Below, piece by piece: positions 32,671 to 44,175 of a stretch of DNA of 64,000 bases; position 1 is the first letter of the stretch; each line of letters starts with the position of its first letter. Origin of the DNA: Rhipicephalus microplus (Eukaryota; Arthropoda; Arachnida; Ixodida; Ixodidae); assembly GCF_043290135.1 (NCBI RefSeq), contig NC_134703.1, positions 126,839,005-126,903,004 of the forward strand, given 5' to 3'. A model generated the notes under the pieces. The model was given only the letters and a program-made list of their open reading frames with translations. It searched no databases and was not told the origin of the DNA. The position numbers and the translations under genes were made by a program.

Positions 32671-32689
32671 CACTTCGTAATGATACACT

Positions 32690-32775
32690 TCCCTAAGTGC
32701 AAGGTAGGAAACCAGACTTGCGTCTGGTTAACCTCCCTGCCTTTCCATGCAACTCTCTCTCTTTGTCTCCCGTAA
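32690..32775 (-). repeat. GGGAGGTTAACCAGA dispersed repeat, copy (minus)
   Basis: On the minus strand it reads GGCAGGGAGGTTAACCAGAC, then GTCTGGTTTCCTACC, like the plus-strand copies at 45,885-45,935 and 49,672-49,735. Family unknown. Confidence 0.7.
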
Positions 32776-33435
32776 TGATAAATGAGGAAACGTAACAAAG
32801 AATGCAGGACGGAAGCGAGTAATTGTCAGCACCTTGTTCCTCTCTTTTCATATCAATTTAGAACGAATTCAACTTCATACAGCAGCACAAACTATCTCAT
32901 AAGGTTTGCTATTGTTCTAATTGTATTGTTACAGATGTGTTTGATTCTTAATCAACTCAGCGGCCTTGACTTCAACCACCGGATCCAGTCGTCTGCGGCT
33001 ATTGGCACGGAGTAAACACACTTGAGGAGGAGGAATAAATGAGGAAGGACAGGGAGCTTTGCGCAGAGGCAGTGTCGCATCCAATGAAGTGCAAACACAC
33101 TTGAATTGCGCATATTGGGGATAATGCGAACTGTGTAGCCTTCGAAAGGCATAGTTCCTTCCGCGCAACTGTTTCGGGTTCTTCAAGGTTGTTTTAGTCA
33201 GTGCTTTGCATACCCAATCACAGACGATGGGAAAGCAGCCCGCAGCCGCAAATGCCTCGAAGGCTGGGCTGTTTCTCCTTCAAATGCAGGAAGGGCACGT
33301 CTGATCCACAGTCACTCGAAAAAATTCGGCAGATCCCATGTATCTGCGAATCGACGTTATGCGAAGCAGACGGAGGGAAGGTGACCGTGTTGCAATTTTT
33401 TATTGAGTGACACATCATGAAATGACGCTAAATAT
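32776..33435. other. No gene recognised
   Basis: Short frames only. A mirrored pair of frames around 33,200-33,420 has no domain. Confidence 0.4.
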
Positions 33436-33559
33436 ATGTACAAATGTTGCGCGCACACACATATTTTGATGAGTTGCAGAAGTTCATATAACCAGTTGTT
33501 TGCACTTGCGCAACGATGCCAACTGGAACATGCGTATTAGCAGCACCAAAATCTGATAT

Positions 33560-33720
33560 GAAGCAATGGTGCTCGCGAGGATGCTGGCCCTGGACACTGC
33601 TACATAAATCAACTTCAGCGCATGGCAACTAACCACAATTGACGTTAACCCGACGTTACGGCTGTAGTAAAGGAGTACGTATGTAATTTTTATAAAATCG
33701 GGTAGGCAACACTGCAACAA
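33560..33720 (-). pseudogene. Possible helicase C-terminal remnant (Pif1/Helitron type), weak
   Basis: The minus-strand frame reads VGLTSIVVSC then HALKLIYVAVSRAS. In Pif1-type and Helitron helicases the last motif is usually H-G-Q-L-Y-V-A-L-S-R with a valine-rich strand before it, so spacing and residues fit loosely. Copy B (about 63,920-63,990, plus) conserves LTSIVV and HALKLIYV. The upstream helicase motifs (Walker A and B) are not visible, and conservation at the DNA level alone could explain the match. I treat this as a hint about the origin of the repeat and not as a gene. Confidence 0.3.
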
Positions 33721-33857
33721 ATATTGACGTTTCGTGAAGATAAGCGTCTATTTGAAAAGTAGTTACAAGACCTGGCGTAGCTCTGTGGTGAAATGCTTCA
33801 TTGCCACTCAGAATTCCAGCTGGGATCCTGACACTTCTACCCGACATTGATGGTACT

Positions 33858-33906
33858 CGACATCGGTAGCATCGATGCATTCATCGCATCGATGCTGCCG
33901 ATGTCG
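33858..33906. repeat. Near-perfect palindrome, 21-bp arms, 7-nt centre
   Basis: CGACATCGGTAGCATCGATGC (33,858-33,878) is followed after ATTCATC by its complement (33,886-33,906) with one mismatch. Copy B of the host repeat has only one arm at the same place (CGGCATCGGTAGCGTCGA near 63,722), so the second arm arose in copy A. Confidence 0.9.
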
Positions 33907-34111
33907 GGCATTTTTTAACGCTCACGCGTTAAAATTGGCCTTGTGTGCTCTCGTCGTTCCTGGGTAGATACAAATAGTGTCAATCACCTGTGGCACATAC
34001 CTGCATACTAGTGGCGCGTACTTACCCGTGGGTATGCGCCACTGTCTGGCGGGAAGTGTTTGACGACGTACGTCACGGGATTGTGAAATTATCCGTCTTG
34101 ACTAGCGCGTC

Positions 34112-34272
<161 letters not shown>

Positions 34273-34314
34273 CGCTCAAAGTCACCGAAGTTGGCTAAGA
34301 AATGCTTCGCATTT

Positions 34315-35750
34315 CAAACTTCGCCTCTCAGGCACCGCAGCTATTTCCTGCCTAAATATTGTTTACAACCACAACGTGTGTAAGAGCTGGCTGGCATTAC
34401 CTCTGAAGTTTGTATGGAAAACTGTCGGCCGTATGAACTTTATCAAAGCTTCAAAAGTCATCGTCGACTGTATAACATATAAGGAAAGCAGGAAATGAAA
34501 ACAATTGAAGAAATGTTTGCTGGCTTCCCGTTTCGAGTGGGCATGTGTCGCACTGAACTCGAGGGAAGAGCGCTCTGGGGAGTAGAAAACGGGAGGGGGG
34601 GGGGTTATCGGAGAGGGGATTTCTCGTGTCCACGTTCTGCCAAGTGCTGGGCGGGTTCGGACTCCGCGGCGTCGGGTCTCGCGCGTGGTGTGCGAGGCCT
34701 TGTTGATAGGAGGGCGCAGCAAGCTGCGTCGCCGGCAGCTGAAGGGTCTCCCCCCACCGCCAGAAGAGGAACATCGACTCCGCCCCCAGATCCTTCATTC
34801 CTCGGTCGGTCGGCTGGCGTTCGTGGAAAGCACGCCCGTCAGTTTGTCGGGTGCCCCGAGGGGAAGCCCTCCCTGTGCTCCCAGTGTGTGCGCCCATGGT
34901 CCTTCTTCCGAGCTGCGCGTTCGTTCACATGGAACTCCTTTATCCAACGCCCAGCGTGCCCCGTGTGTGTTATTGTGTTTATGTGCTTGCGTTTGGTTGT
35001 GACTGTGCGTAGCTGGATAAGTACCGAGAGTGGCTCAGCTCACACAGACACAGCCACCACACACGCATACGAAAATCTCTTTCACACGTCTTGAAAACTC
35101 GCATTATTTACCCGTGAAAATGCTCCTACGACGATGTAACATTCAGTGTGAAACAGGAAACGAAATCATTTTTGATGATTAATGTGTTAAATTCACAGCG
35201 CGATCACGGGGTACACCGTGGGTGAGGGAGAGCGTGGTCTGCTGATTAATTTTCTGTATCCTACCGGTTCTTTGAGGTACACCCAAATCTCAGAAAAATA
35301 GTGCACTAGCATTTTCCTCCATTACTAATGCGACCGCCGTACGCTACGGTCGAACGAACACCCTCGTGCTTGGCAACACAACAACATGGCTATTATATAC
35401 AAAAAACCAGGGCGGAGTTCTATAGCAAATTCAGTGAGCGGTCGATACTTTGCATTGAAACGCACTTTCGGCTATAGATGATATCGCTGTGGTGTGATTA
35501 TTTGTGCGCACAAAATATATAGTTGGTACTGGTAGCACGGTTTCAAGACTGCAAGTGTTGAACCCAAAAGAACTACCGGTCACCTCATTTACCAGCTCTT
35601 AACATCAAACTAAGAGCACGTTTTCAAGTTTCTTTCAAAGATAAGTCAAGTATTTGTAGTTTTTCATATAAAAGTAACGTGCGTAATGTTGAAGGGAATC
35701 TCTTATAATTTTTATGTAGCTCAAAATAACACTTAATTAAATATATATTG
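34315..35750. other. CpG-rich block then AT-rich sequence, no gene recognised
   Basis: 34,600-34,930 is CpG- and GC-rich, with overlapping open frames of 199 (plus) and 148 (minus) codons that show no domain. From 35,100 the sequence becomes AT-rich without repeats that I can match. Confidence 0.35.
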
Positions 35751-35760
35751 TCAAATAAAG

Positions 35761-36007
35761 GATTGATGATGATTGATTTGTGGGGTTTAACGTCCCAAAA
35801 CCACCATATGATTATGAGAGACGCTGTAGTGGAGGGCTCCGGAAATTTCGACCACCTGGGGTTCTCTAACGTGCACCCAAATCTCAGTACACGGGTCTAC
35901 AACATTGCTGCCTCCATCGGAAATGTAGCCGCCACAGCCGGGATTTGATCCCGCGACCTGCGGGTCAGCAGCCGAGTACCTTAGCCAGTAGACCACCGTG
36001 GTGGGGC
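35761..36007 (-). mobile_element. Ruka-like tRNA-derived SINE, full length
   Basis: Full-length minus-strand copy. The 3' side starts at the ATTGATGATGATTGATTTGT-like tail; the 5' head ends in CCCCACCACGGTGGTCTACTGG. Flanks TCAAATAAAG (35,751-35,760) and TCAAATAAGG (36,008-36,017) are a target-site duplication with one difference. The B box is changed to GGGATCAAATCCCGG, so it is older than the 25.5-kb copy. Confidence 0.93.
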
Positions 36008-36234
36008 TCAAATAAGGGAAGGAAAGTGTAGAAAATCAGCAGGCTATTTTCTAAAACTCTTCTTGCCCACAGTTGCTATTAAGAAACACCGGTGAACAAA
36101 ACCGAATGTTATCAAAGGCCTGCGTTTGTAAATAGTGAAAGTGTCTTCAGTGGTATCAGCAGGCACTGATTGTGCGTGCTCTTTGGTGCTATACTGGTGT
36201 ACACCTGAGCCATAAACACTGCTTGTTTACGTTC
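36008..36234. other. No feature recognised
   Basis: A short spacer between SINE copies. Confidence 0.4.
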
Positions 36235-36365
36235 CGCAGTCCATCGTGGTGGTGTTGCGATTAAGGTGCCCGGCTGTTGACCCAAAAGTCGTGGGTTATA
36301 TCCCGGCTGTGGCAGTTGCATTTTGGTAGATGCGGAATGTTTGACGCCCATGTACTGCGCCAAGT
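36235..36365 (+). mobile_element. SINE relic, tRNA-like head
   Basis: TCCATCGTGGTGGTGTTGCGA, AAGGTGCCCGGCTGTTGACC and GTCGTGGGTTATATCCCGGC follow the head of the intact SINEs with many changes. It then runs as GCATTTTGGTAGATGCGGAA and CCCATGTACTGCGCC, typical of the second SINE subfamily. The B box is broken (GGTTATATCCC). No target-site duplication was seen. Confidence 0.7.
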
Positions 36366-36544
36366 GAGTTCCAAGGAGGATTAAGGAAAATTTGCTGGAG
36401 TGGAAGCTTCCGCAATGCCTTGCCAGCAGGAGTGAAGCCACCTTTTGCCACTGCCGAGATGGCGGAAACATGCTCTTTTCTAATAGTGCCCACTTGAAGA
36501 TCAAGTGGCTTCGATATGTTATGTAAATGCTACGTTAGTTCTAT

Positions 36545-36745
36545 AATAAAAGATAGTTGTTCGTGACGAAATAACACACAGAAACAAGTATAGATGACTG
36601 AATCTTCAAAGAACTTTGCCTCCAATTAGTGGCTCACTAAGGAAAACTAGTAACTTTAAGACGCACTTGTCATTTCACGTAAAAGAACAGGCGGTGATCG
36701 AAGTTTCCGTGGCCCTCTCCTACGGCGTCCCTGAGATGAACAAAT
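36545..36745 (+). repeat. Dispersed repeat segment plus SINE 3' scrap
   Basis: 36,545-36,655 matches the composite-repeat body at 13,960-14,070. It is followed at about 36,675-36,735 by a decayed SINE body (ACGTAAAAGAACAGGCGGTG, GTGGCCCTCTCCTACGGCGT). Confidence 0.65.
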
Positions 36746-38070
36746 AAAGCAAAAAAACGAGGTATTATTTCTATGTACCCGCATCTGCAGCTTTTATTTC
36801 GATACCTTCAAATACGATGAAAATTAAAGGCTGTGAGTGAACGCACCCCCCCAAAAACACGAGTACGAATTTAGTTGCACGGGGAAAAAACAAAAGGAGA
36901 GATCGTCTCCGACAGTTGAATCCGTAGGACTGCTGATTATTGCGAGTGGCCATCGTGATAGGCAGGGCTGTTTATACACTTTCGTTTCTCCGGCGCGGTG
37001 GAGACAACCCCGCACTCTGTAATGATGATGGTGGTCGGGTAATGTTAAAGAACACCGATCCTCGCTTGTCCCTAAGAATCGGGCTGTAATTACGGCGCAT
37101 CGTTAGCACAGAAACGCGGGCGGAAAATATTTTCGCTGGCGAAGCACCACGTCGCATACCACGTGTGGGGGGGCCCTCACGTCTTGCGCTTGCTCTCATG
37201 CCGATATAACAATAATCGATTGAAAGAAATAAAATTGATGTTTTCTTTCGTCTAATGCAAGAACTGGAGTCCGGCAGAAATTATGATGTCGCCCAGCACG
37301 CGCAGGCTGAGTGCGCCGGACTCATGGTTCGTGAACCCAAACCCAAGACCGAACGACGGCCGTGGGCGTTCTTCAGCCAAGACTCGCACCGATACGTACA
37401 GACACACGCTAATTGAGTGAACCGCTAGCGCGTGCCTCGTGCTGGTGCGTAGTGACGAGGAAAACCACTTGCGGCGCTGCAGGAAGCATCCGTCGCTGTC
37501 TCGGGAAAAAGCGATTAATTTAGTCCCAATAAAACGGGTGCACGCTCTGCTTTAATTAGGAACACGAACCGTAATCGCCGGAAGGAATATTAATTTTCCT
37601 CCTCCCTTCCCATAAGGTGGGCAGTCTCCTTCTACTCTGGGTTCGTGTACGACCGTGTACAGTGATACGCTGTGTGCCAACTCGCATTATTCAGGTACCA
37701 TTAGGTTGAGAGAATTGCATGCACAGAAACGTACGGCACCCGAATCCCAGCGACGGGTTTGGGAAACGCGCGCGAGGTGACGACAGTTGCCTGTCAGGGC
37801 ATACATAGCATATGTTGAGAGCACCCCGCTGAGGACCAAATTTAAAACTAATTCATGTCGGGGATATACTGAATAGTGTGATGACGAAGCATTGAATATA
37901 TCAGCTGATATAAATGGGAGAGTTTACTCGCTGTAAATTGTCACGTGGTCACTTCTGTATTGTTTTTCGCGTAAGAGTTAGACCTCCGAGCAATATAGTA
38001 TACCAGACTAAGCACGTCGCATGTTCTAACGCTCGATCAGGGAGTAGTGAACGAACTGTTCAGCCCTTTT
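36746..38070. other. No gene recognised; homeodomain-like AT sites
   Basis: Around 37,510-37,610 several TTAATT/ATTAAT words stand in an otherwise GC-richer stretch (GCGATTAATTTAGTCCC, GCTTTAATTAGGAAC, GGAATATTAATTTTCC). Such clusters occur in homeodomain-bound enhancers but also by chance. No reading frame is convincing. Confidence 0.3.
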
Positions 38071-38199
38071 AGGGGCGAAGCTCTTTATAGCGGCATCCGT
38101 TTGTCCCTCGTAGCCGTTGTATTATGTGACAAGTACAACATTTTGACCTCCATGGTCGTGCCGCTGAGAGATTTCTTATGTGCGTTGTTGAACAATTAA

Positions 38200-38566
38200 A
38201 TTGTGCTCAATGTACATGCCAATGGCTGATAATGGGGAACGAGAGACAGGAGCATTCGGCTTTTAGTTACTGCGCACGCTGCTATCCCCATTAGCAGCCA
38301 TTGGCATGTACATTGAGCACTGTCTGACAAGAAAGGGTTGCTACGTTATACCCGCTTGGTGTAATCTCCTTAGTTTTAGAAAGGCTTAGCGAGCGTTGAG
38401 CCGCAGTGCCATGGATACAATGAACTATAGTATATACCATGAATGAACTCGAGGTGGTTAAAGGTGGGAAGTAGATACGAAGCGCAAGTCGTAAGAAAGT
38501 AAAAAGCCGAATTCTCCTGTCTCTCATTTCCCATTAGCAGCCATTGGCATGTACATTGAGCACTAT
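38200..38566. repeat. Inverted and direct duplications inside composite copy 2
   Basis: GCTCAATGTACATGCCAATG on the left (38,203 onward) appears inverted as CATTGGCATGTACATTGAGC twice (about 38,299 and 38,541). The inverted match extends through AGACAGGAGCATTCGGCTTTT on the left and its complement at about 38,505-38,520. One body unit was therefore copied in both orientations. Confidence 0.9.
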
Positions 38567-38849
38567 CTGACAAGAAAGGGTTGCTACGTTATACTCGCTG
38601 GGCGTAACCGTCTTGGTTTTAGAAATGTGTAGCGAGCGTTGGGCCGCAGGGGCATGAATACAGTGAACTAGCATATACCATGAACTCGAGGTGACTAAAT
38701 GTGGAAAGTAGACCCGAAGCGCAAGCCGTAAGAAAGTGTGCGTGTGCCACCTCACGTTTAGTCCTTGGAATGTCCGCTGGATGGCGGTGCTTCTATATGG
38801 GGAATATATGCTTAAAAGATGCGAGATGGAGGTATACTTGGAGTGTTGA

Positions 38850-39012
38850 ATAGATGGACGAACGGACACACATACAGATGCATGGATGGACGCATGAACG
38901 GACGCAGGGACGGATGCACGAACAGGCGCATGCACAGACGGACGGATGGACGCATGGACGGTCACACAGACGGACGCATGGACGGACGGAAGCAAGAACG
39001 AATGGGAAGACG
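38850..39012. repeat. GGACGGATGGACGCA minisatellite
   Basis: Variant 4- and 8-base units rich in GGACGGA and GCATGGACGG, the counterpart of 18,590-18,903 but about half as long. Confidence 0.95.
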
Positions 39013-39070
39013 AATGCTTCGCCCCACTCTCCATCATTCACTCCGTGGATATATCGCCAAGTTTTTTAGC

Positions 39071-39460
39071 TGTATACGCACTATACTTCCGGACTACTTA
39101 ACAAGTTTGTGAACTTTCATAGCAAGCTTGCTGTGTAAATACTTTACGTTGAATTCTACCAAAAAAGCTGGGCTTTTAGAGTAGTCACTAAATGGTCATA
39201 ACCAACCCCGCCACCATAGTCAACGTCAACCCCACTTGATGCCTGAATTTAAGGTCTTCTTCATGAGCGATTTCTAGAGCTGGTGGATATTTGTGGGAGA
39301 GTAATTCTCTTCCGCACAGAATGCCTAGGGAAACCGTATAAAAGCCGCGATAAGACTGAAAGTGTACCAATTTCAAACGCTAAAATTTATTTCTCACCTG
39401 TATTACAGTTACCAAAGTGTATATTTTATCATTGATCAATGATCTCTAGTTTGTTGACTT
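39071..39460. other. No gene recognised
   Basis: Short frames without a domain; lies between two repeat families. Confidence 0.4.
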
Positions 39461-39462
39461 CT

Positions 39463-39850
39463 ACGACTCGCTTGCTGGATTCCGTGCCGACCGGTTGTGC
39501 CCTCGCGATCTCTGGCGTCAGCGTACCTCTGGCCGACTGGGCTCGCCCTACGTCATCTCCTGACGCCGACGGCCTTCGAGGACAGTGTAGCTCTGACCGA
39601 CTGGACTTGCTCTATACGCCATCTACTGACGCCGACAAGAGCTCTCGCAAGTGGTGCCCCGTCCTCACACTCCTGTGACCGTGTTTCCATCTTTCCTATC
39701 TCTCTTATCCCCTCGATTTGTCGTCGCTCTCTTCGGCTTAGCACCTCACGCCTCTTCCTCTTTTATACACCTTTACTCCTACCCTTTTAATTCCTCCTCA
39801 CCCCCATCCCTTGTGAGCTACTGTTGAGGTGTCGCTCGCTGAAGCAGACA
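39463..39850 (+). repeat. Interspersed repeat family D, copy 2
   Basis: Plus-strand copy: GATTCCGTGCCGACCGGTTG, two core subrepeats containing CTGGCCGACTGGGC and CTGACCGACTGGAC, GACAAGAGCTCTCGCAAGTG, then a pyrimidine-rich part and the end ACCCCCATCCCTTGTGAGCT with ACTGTTGAGGTGTCGC. The same end is present in copy 3. This copy has only a short TTTTATACACC where copy 3 has large TA and CT arrays. Confidence 0.85.
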
Positions 39851-39998
39851 GTTACGGTGCTCACTTTTCTCTTCCTTTCTCTCTTGAAGAACCGCTTAGT
39901 CAGACTTCTGCGCTTTGTTCTTCACTTTTTGGGCAGGTTATTTTCCCTATACCGAGGAGCACACACCTATATTGTATAATTCTTCTACACGTAAAATG

Positions 39999-40330
39999 GC
40001 CCCGCCGCTGTGGTCTAGTGGCTAAGGTACTCGGCGGCTGACCCGCAGGTCGCGGGCTCGAATTCCGGCTGTGGCGGCTGCATTTCCGATGGAGGCCCCG
40101 CCGCTGTGGTCTAGTGGCTAAGGTACTCGGCGGCTGACCCGCAGGTCGCGGGCTCGAATTCCGGCTGTGGCGGCTGCATTTCCGATGGAGGCGGAAATGT
40201 TGTAGGCCCGTGTGCTCAGATTTGGGTTCGCGCTAAAGAATCGCAGGTGGTAGAAATTTCCGGAGCCCTTCACTACGGCGTCTCTCATAATCATATGGTG
40301 GTTTTGGGACGTTAAACCCCACATATCAAT
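39999..40330 (+). mobile_element. Ruka-like SINE with a duplicated tRNA head
   Basis: Target-site duplication TACACGTAAAATG at 39,986-39,998 and 40,331-40,343 encloses two consecutive, virtually identical 96-bp heads (39,998-40,093 and 40,094-40,189) and one body. Each head holds TGGTCTAGTGGCTAAGG and GGGCTCGAATTCCGG, so both retain A and B boxes, although the B box has two changes. The join between the heads falls after TTTCCGATGGAGG. Both heads lie inside one duplication, so they either arrived as a dimer or duplicated in place later. Confidence 0.95.
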
Positions 40331-40343
40331 TACACGTAAAATG

Positions 40344-43300
40344 CGCGAGTTCGTGGCTTCTAAAATGTTTATTGGCTGCTCGTATAACCCCACAGCGTAA
40401 AACCGCACAAATTTAAAACAATGAGTGAGCGAAAATTCTGAGAACTCCCGTTCAGTTCCATGTCATTTGCATTTTATTCACCGAAAACGAAAAGAAGCGC
40501 GCCACATACTGTACAACTGCCTGATATAACTTTGCTACTACATCAGTGAAGACAGCTTCATCGCATTGCGATCGGTTGATTAACTAACGTCGTTAGTGAG
40601 CTCGTATATAGCATTCATAAGCATGACGTTTATACCCCTACGTGAAATACGAAACACCCATATCACTCAGCGACGAGGGGTGGGCATCGGTCAGCCGCAA
40701 AACTGCACGCATCTACCCCCGAAGCTCCGTTTAATGCCAACAACATGCTTCATATGAAGTCCAGTGGTGTATAGCGGTATTTCCCGATCGCGAACAATCG
40801 GCCATCCTCCCCGCGTACACCACGCTTTTCTTTGCTTCCTTGCTGACACAAACACGCCAAGACCACGCTTTCCGTTCTTCTCCCCTTTTTCTGACAACAA
40901 CACGATGGTTCAGAGAAGCGCAGATTTCTAAACGGGAGGCGACAGATAGCTTCTCCCAACGCCCATCAACAAACAAGCCGGCTACTAGAACAACACGAGT
41001 CCCCCAAATGCATGACCGGCGGCGCGGCTTGTGTCGCGAGTGTAGACGTCGCGCGGTCGACCGGTCCAGCATCGGCGGCTGGCTCCGACGAAGGGTCCTT
41101 TCCGGCCGATCGTCCCCGACGCTAGTCTCGCGGCGTCAAGCCGACCGCGACGAGCTCCTTCCCCCCGCGCCGGCGGCGCGCAGACGCGAATGAAAGGAGG
41201 CGCCCGCGGGGTGGGGATGTGTCAGCGCTCACAATGGCTGCCAAGCACTGTGCACGTCGAGGAAGATTAATGAGCCCGGTGGCCCTTCGCCGCCGACCAC
41301 GCCGTGGCCCCACGGCTGCTGTCGCGAGCTTGGGCACCGCGGGAAGCACGCGGTGGGACCCCCGGACCCCGGCCCGCCAGGAACAAGCGCCTGCCGGTGG
41401 ACCCCCGCCACCGGGAACCTCCTCCTCTTCGGACGCCATCGGCTGGCTTTTTTTTTTTCTTTGCAGAGAGCGCACGAGTGCATGCGTTCCTGCGCGTGTG
41501 TTTGTGCGTGTGCAGTTCACGGTGCGCACGATCCAGCGCGAACGCAGGGAGGCCTTTTGTTTCGCTTTATCTAGCCGTTCTATATATCCCGCTTACGTGA
41601 TCGATCACGACGTATTGTGGTTTTTCCATTTCTGTCTTTTTGCTTCATTTTTTTCACCCCCGGTTCACGCCGCAGGCGGCGGCGACGGCGCGCCGTAGTA
41701 ACCACCAACTCGAGGCCGTGCCGATGGAGACGAAGGCTTTGACTTGCCCGTGCTTCGACGCTGACTGCTCTAGCTGTCGCCTCTCAGCGAGTGTCTTTGT
41801 GGCCGATATCGTGATTTTCTTCTTTTCATCCCCCTATTTTTCCCCTCACCTCATATCGCGCGGTAAAATCTTGTTGTGTCTGCCTGACGCGCGGAATCGG
41901 CAGCAGCAGCCGACGCACATGCTTGCTTGCAGGTTGAGATAACACATCCCCCTCCCCGAACCTCCCTCTTTTCTTTCCCCCTTTATTTGGAGAGGAAGAA
42001 AAAAGGCACGACTCGAGAATGCGGGCACGTGCAAGGCTACCCACGAGTAGCAGCCAAAAATGAGCAATAATAAGCCAAAGTCGATGAAGAAGAGGGGGCG
42101 GGTTAGCGGGACGGGTGCGAGGAAGAAGAGAAAGCCCGCTCGAATTTGTTCGACAGAAGTATGTACACCGGACTCGGAGATGGAGAGTGAGAGATCGAGG
42201 TTGTACGGCGACCGACAAAAGAGGACCCACGAACGCACCAGCAGCTCTTCGATTCTCCGGACGACGCAAGGCTCCTCGGCGCAGAGGGTGGTAAAAGGAT
42301 GGCTCACTTTGTCACCGGTCCCCTTCAATACGCGCCGCTATCTGTGCAGGCCCGTTCGGAACTACAACCCCCTTCCTTATTAATCACCTCATCGGGTGAC
42401 ACATAGATTTCAGTTTTCTCCCCGTGCTATCCACTCTTGCCTTTTATGATTTCGGTCTCGCTTCTTTTGTTTGTTTCGTTCTTTATCGGCTATATCTGGA
42501 GCACCCCGTTGGTTCTCGGGATCAGCTGAGGTATCTCTCTCTTTCTCTCTCACGGAGTGTATACAAAAGATGCGGCCCGCTCAGCTTGTCGGGTTTCGCT
42601 GAACGAGTTTTCGCGCCAAGCACAAAAGGTGTTGCGTAGATGTATTGTCAACTTGTTAAGTTTTCTTTAACGATGCGCTCACGCGAAAGTGAAATATAGC
42701 GGTCCCTATTTGTAGTGTTTCGCTCCTGTGCGCGTTTGACAAAGTGCACTTTTCATATCCTTTCGAAAGCTGGATTTGTTATGTGAATTTGTGCCCCGTC
42801 TTGGAAAAAGAAATGCATGGTTATGGAAAAAAGAAAGGGGGGGGGGGTCTGATATTTGTTGTTTTAGATCTGATATAATGATTGCGTTCAATGCATAAAG
42901 GATGCTGTTGGCTTGCGTCATATGCAATTTTTCTTTTCAGAGTAAAAAAGCAGACAGCTATTCAGAGATAATGTCAGAAACGCAGAATAGCACTACTACA
43001 GCTCAATACACAAGTACTATTACATAAGTTGTGTAACGTAAGTTGCAAGGAAACCCTAGCTTGCAGATTAGTTTAACATGACTCATGAAATAGTGATTGT
43101 TTAATGTAACTTATATAATAGTAATAGTGCTTGGCACACCTTATGTAATGATACTTCAATTGAGGTTAATTGAAAAGATACACTTCAATCGTTTTGGTAA
43201 TGAGAATCTATACATACGCTAGCTCTCCCAACACTCTAGATATTTGAAGAACTTTAATAGGAGTGAATGGGAGCCATTTAAGCGTTTTAAGTGGTGATGC

Positions 43301-43920
43301 TGGTTGCGATGTCGTCCACTGTTCCGACATGATTATTCCACTTATAAACTCTTTCCTATAGCGCTAGGCTAGTTTTCCCCCATGACGAGTCATTAGCCTA
43401 GTGGTGGCGTTGGCTACATTCTAAATAATTCTTATGTAAACGTCATCGTGTTTTATTAGGCGTTTGCTGGTCAATTTTCTCTTTCCTCATATCACTTCCT
43501 TTTTCTGTCACATTTTCTCACTATATTTTACTCTCTCTCTCTCTCTTTCTCTATTTCACGTGTTTCCTGTGCTCCACTTCGCCTAGCTAAGTTTCCGCTT
43601 AACGCTCACAGCTGCTGCATTCCGTCTTGGGGTTGACTTGATTCCGGTGGCGCATACCTACCTGTGTATTTCTGCGGACACTATAGTTATTACGGCTGAC
43701 TTAAACTTATCCGCTTCTAATATGGGTATATCCACAGCATTTTATATGCCAAAGGCCGTGTGGTTATGAGGTATGCCGCAATGAAGGACTTCGGGCTAAT
43801 TTTGACCTCCTCGGATTTTCTCACCGTGTGCCTGAATTCATAACTACACGGGCAGGCGCCTACGAAGTGCAACCGTCTTGGCCGGTGACCGCAGCCGCAA
43901 ACTTCAGTTTAGCAGCACAC
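40344..43920. other. CpG-rich block and flanks; no gene recognised
   Basis: 40,980-41,420 is strongly CpG-rich and may be a promoter or first-exon region. A 107-codon basic frame begins with an acceptable AAAAATGA context at 42,060, but nothing supports it as a gene. Pyrimidine-rich tracts lie at 42,520-42,550 and 43,480-43,560. A run of 11 G lies at about 42,837-42,847. Confidence 0.35.
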
Positions 43921-43938
43921 ACCTCAACCTGCTATCTC

Positions 43939-44175
43939 CCCGCCGCGGTGGTCTAGTGGCTAAGGTACTCGGCTGCTGACCCGCAGGTCGCGGGTTCGAA
44001 TCCCGGCTGCGGCGGCTACATTTCCGATGGAGGCGGAAATGTTGTAGGCCCGTGTGCTCAGATTTGGGTGCACGTTAAAGATCCCCAGGTGGTCGAAATT
44101 TCCGGAGCCCTCCACTACGGCGTCTCTCATAATCATATAGTGATTTTGAGACTTTAAACCCCACATATCAATCAA
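43939..44175 (+). mobile_element. Ruka-like tRNA-derived SINE, best-preserved copy
   Basis: A 15-bp target-site duplication TCAACCTGCTATCTC at 43,924-43,938 and 44,176-44,190 is perfect. The head has CCCGCCGCGGTGGTCTAGTG, and the B box GGTTCGAATCC at 43,993-44,003 is an exact consensus. The body contains CCCCAGGTGGTCGAAATTTC and CTCCACTACGGCGTCTCTCA and ends with CCCCACATATCAATCAA. An exact B box and perfect duplication make this a likely young copy. SINE RNA would be made by RNA polymerase III from the internal promoter. Confidence 0.97.

Larger units (their letters stand above)
38072..39070 (+). mobile_element. Composite repeat 'GGGGCGAAGC', copy 2 (no LINE)
   Basis: It starts with GGGGCGAAGCTC (38,072-38,083) and ends its minisatellite at GCTTCGCCCC (39,016-39,025), with similarity to copy 1 continuing past that to about 39,070. 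Inside are an inverted segment (38,200-38,268 against 38,496-38,566), a direct duplication (38,285-38,501 against 38,529-38,738), and a minisatellite at 38,850-39,012. The join CTGACAAGAAAGGGTTGCTA continuing into CTCGCTGGGCG (38,563-38,606) is the empty counterpart of the LINE insertion site at 14,119/18,323. No protein is encoded. Confidence 0.75.

Noticed and set aside
42060..42383. A 107-codon basic frame with a fair start context
   Set aside because: No domain, no splice or transcript evidence, and many similar frames in this region.
43960..44175. Small conserved frames beginning M-I-D-M-W-G-L, also at 35,748 and 40,118
   Set aside because: They recur only because the SINE DNA recurs; SINEs are non-coding.
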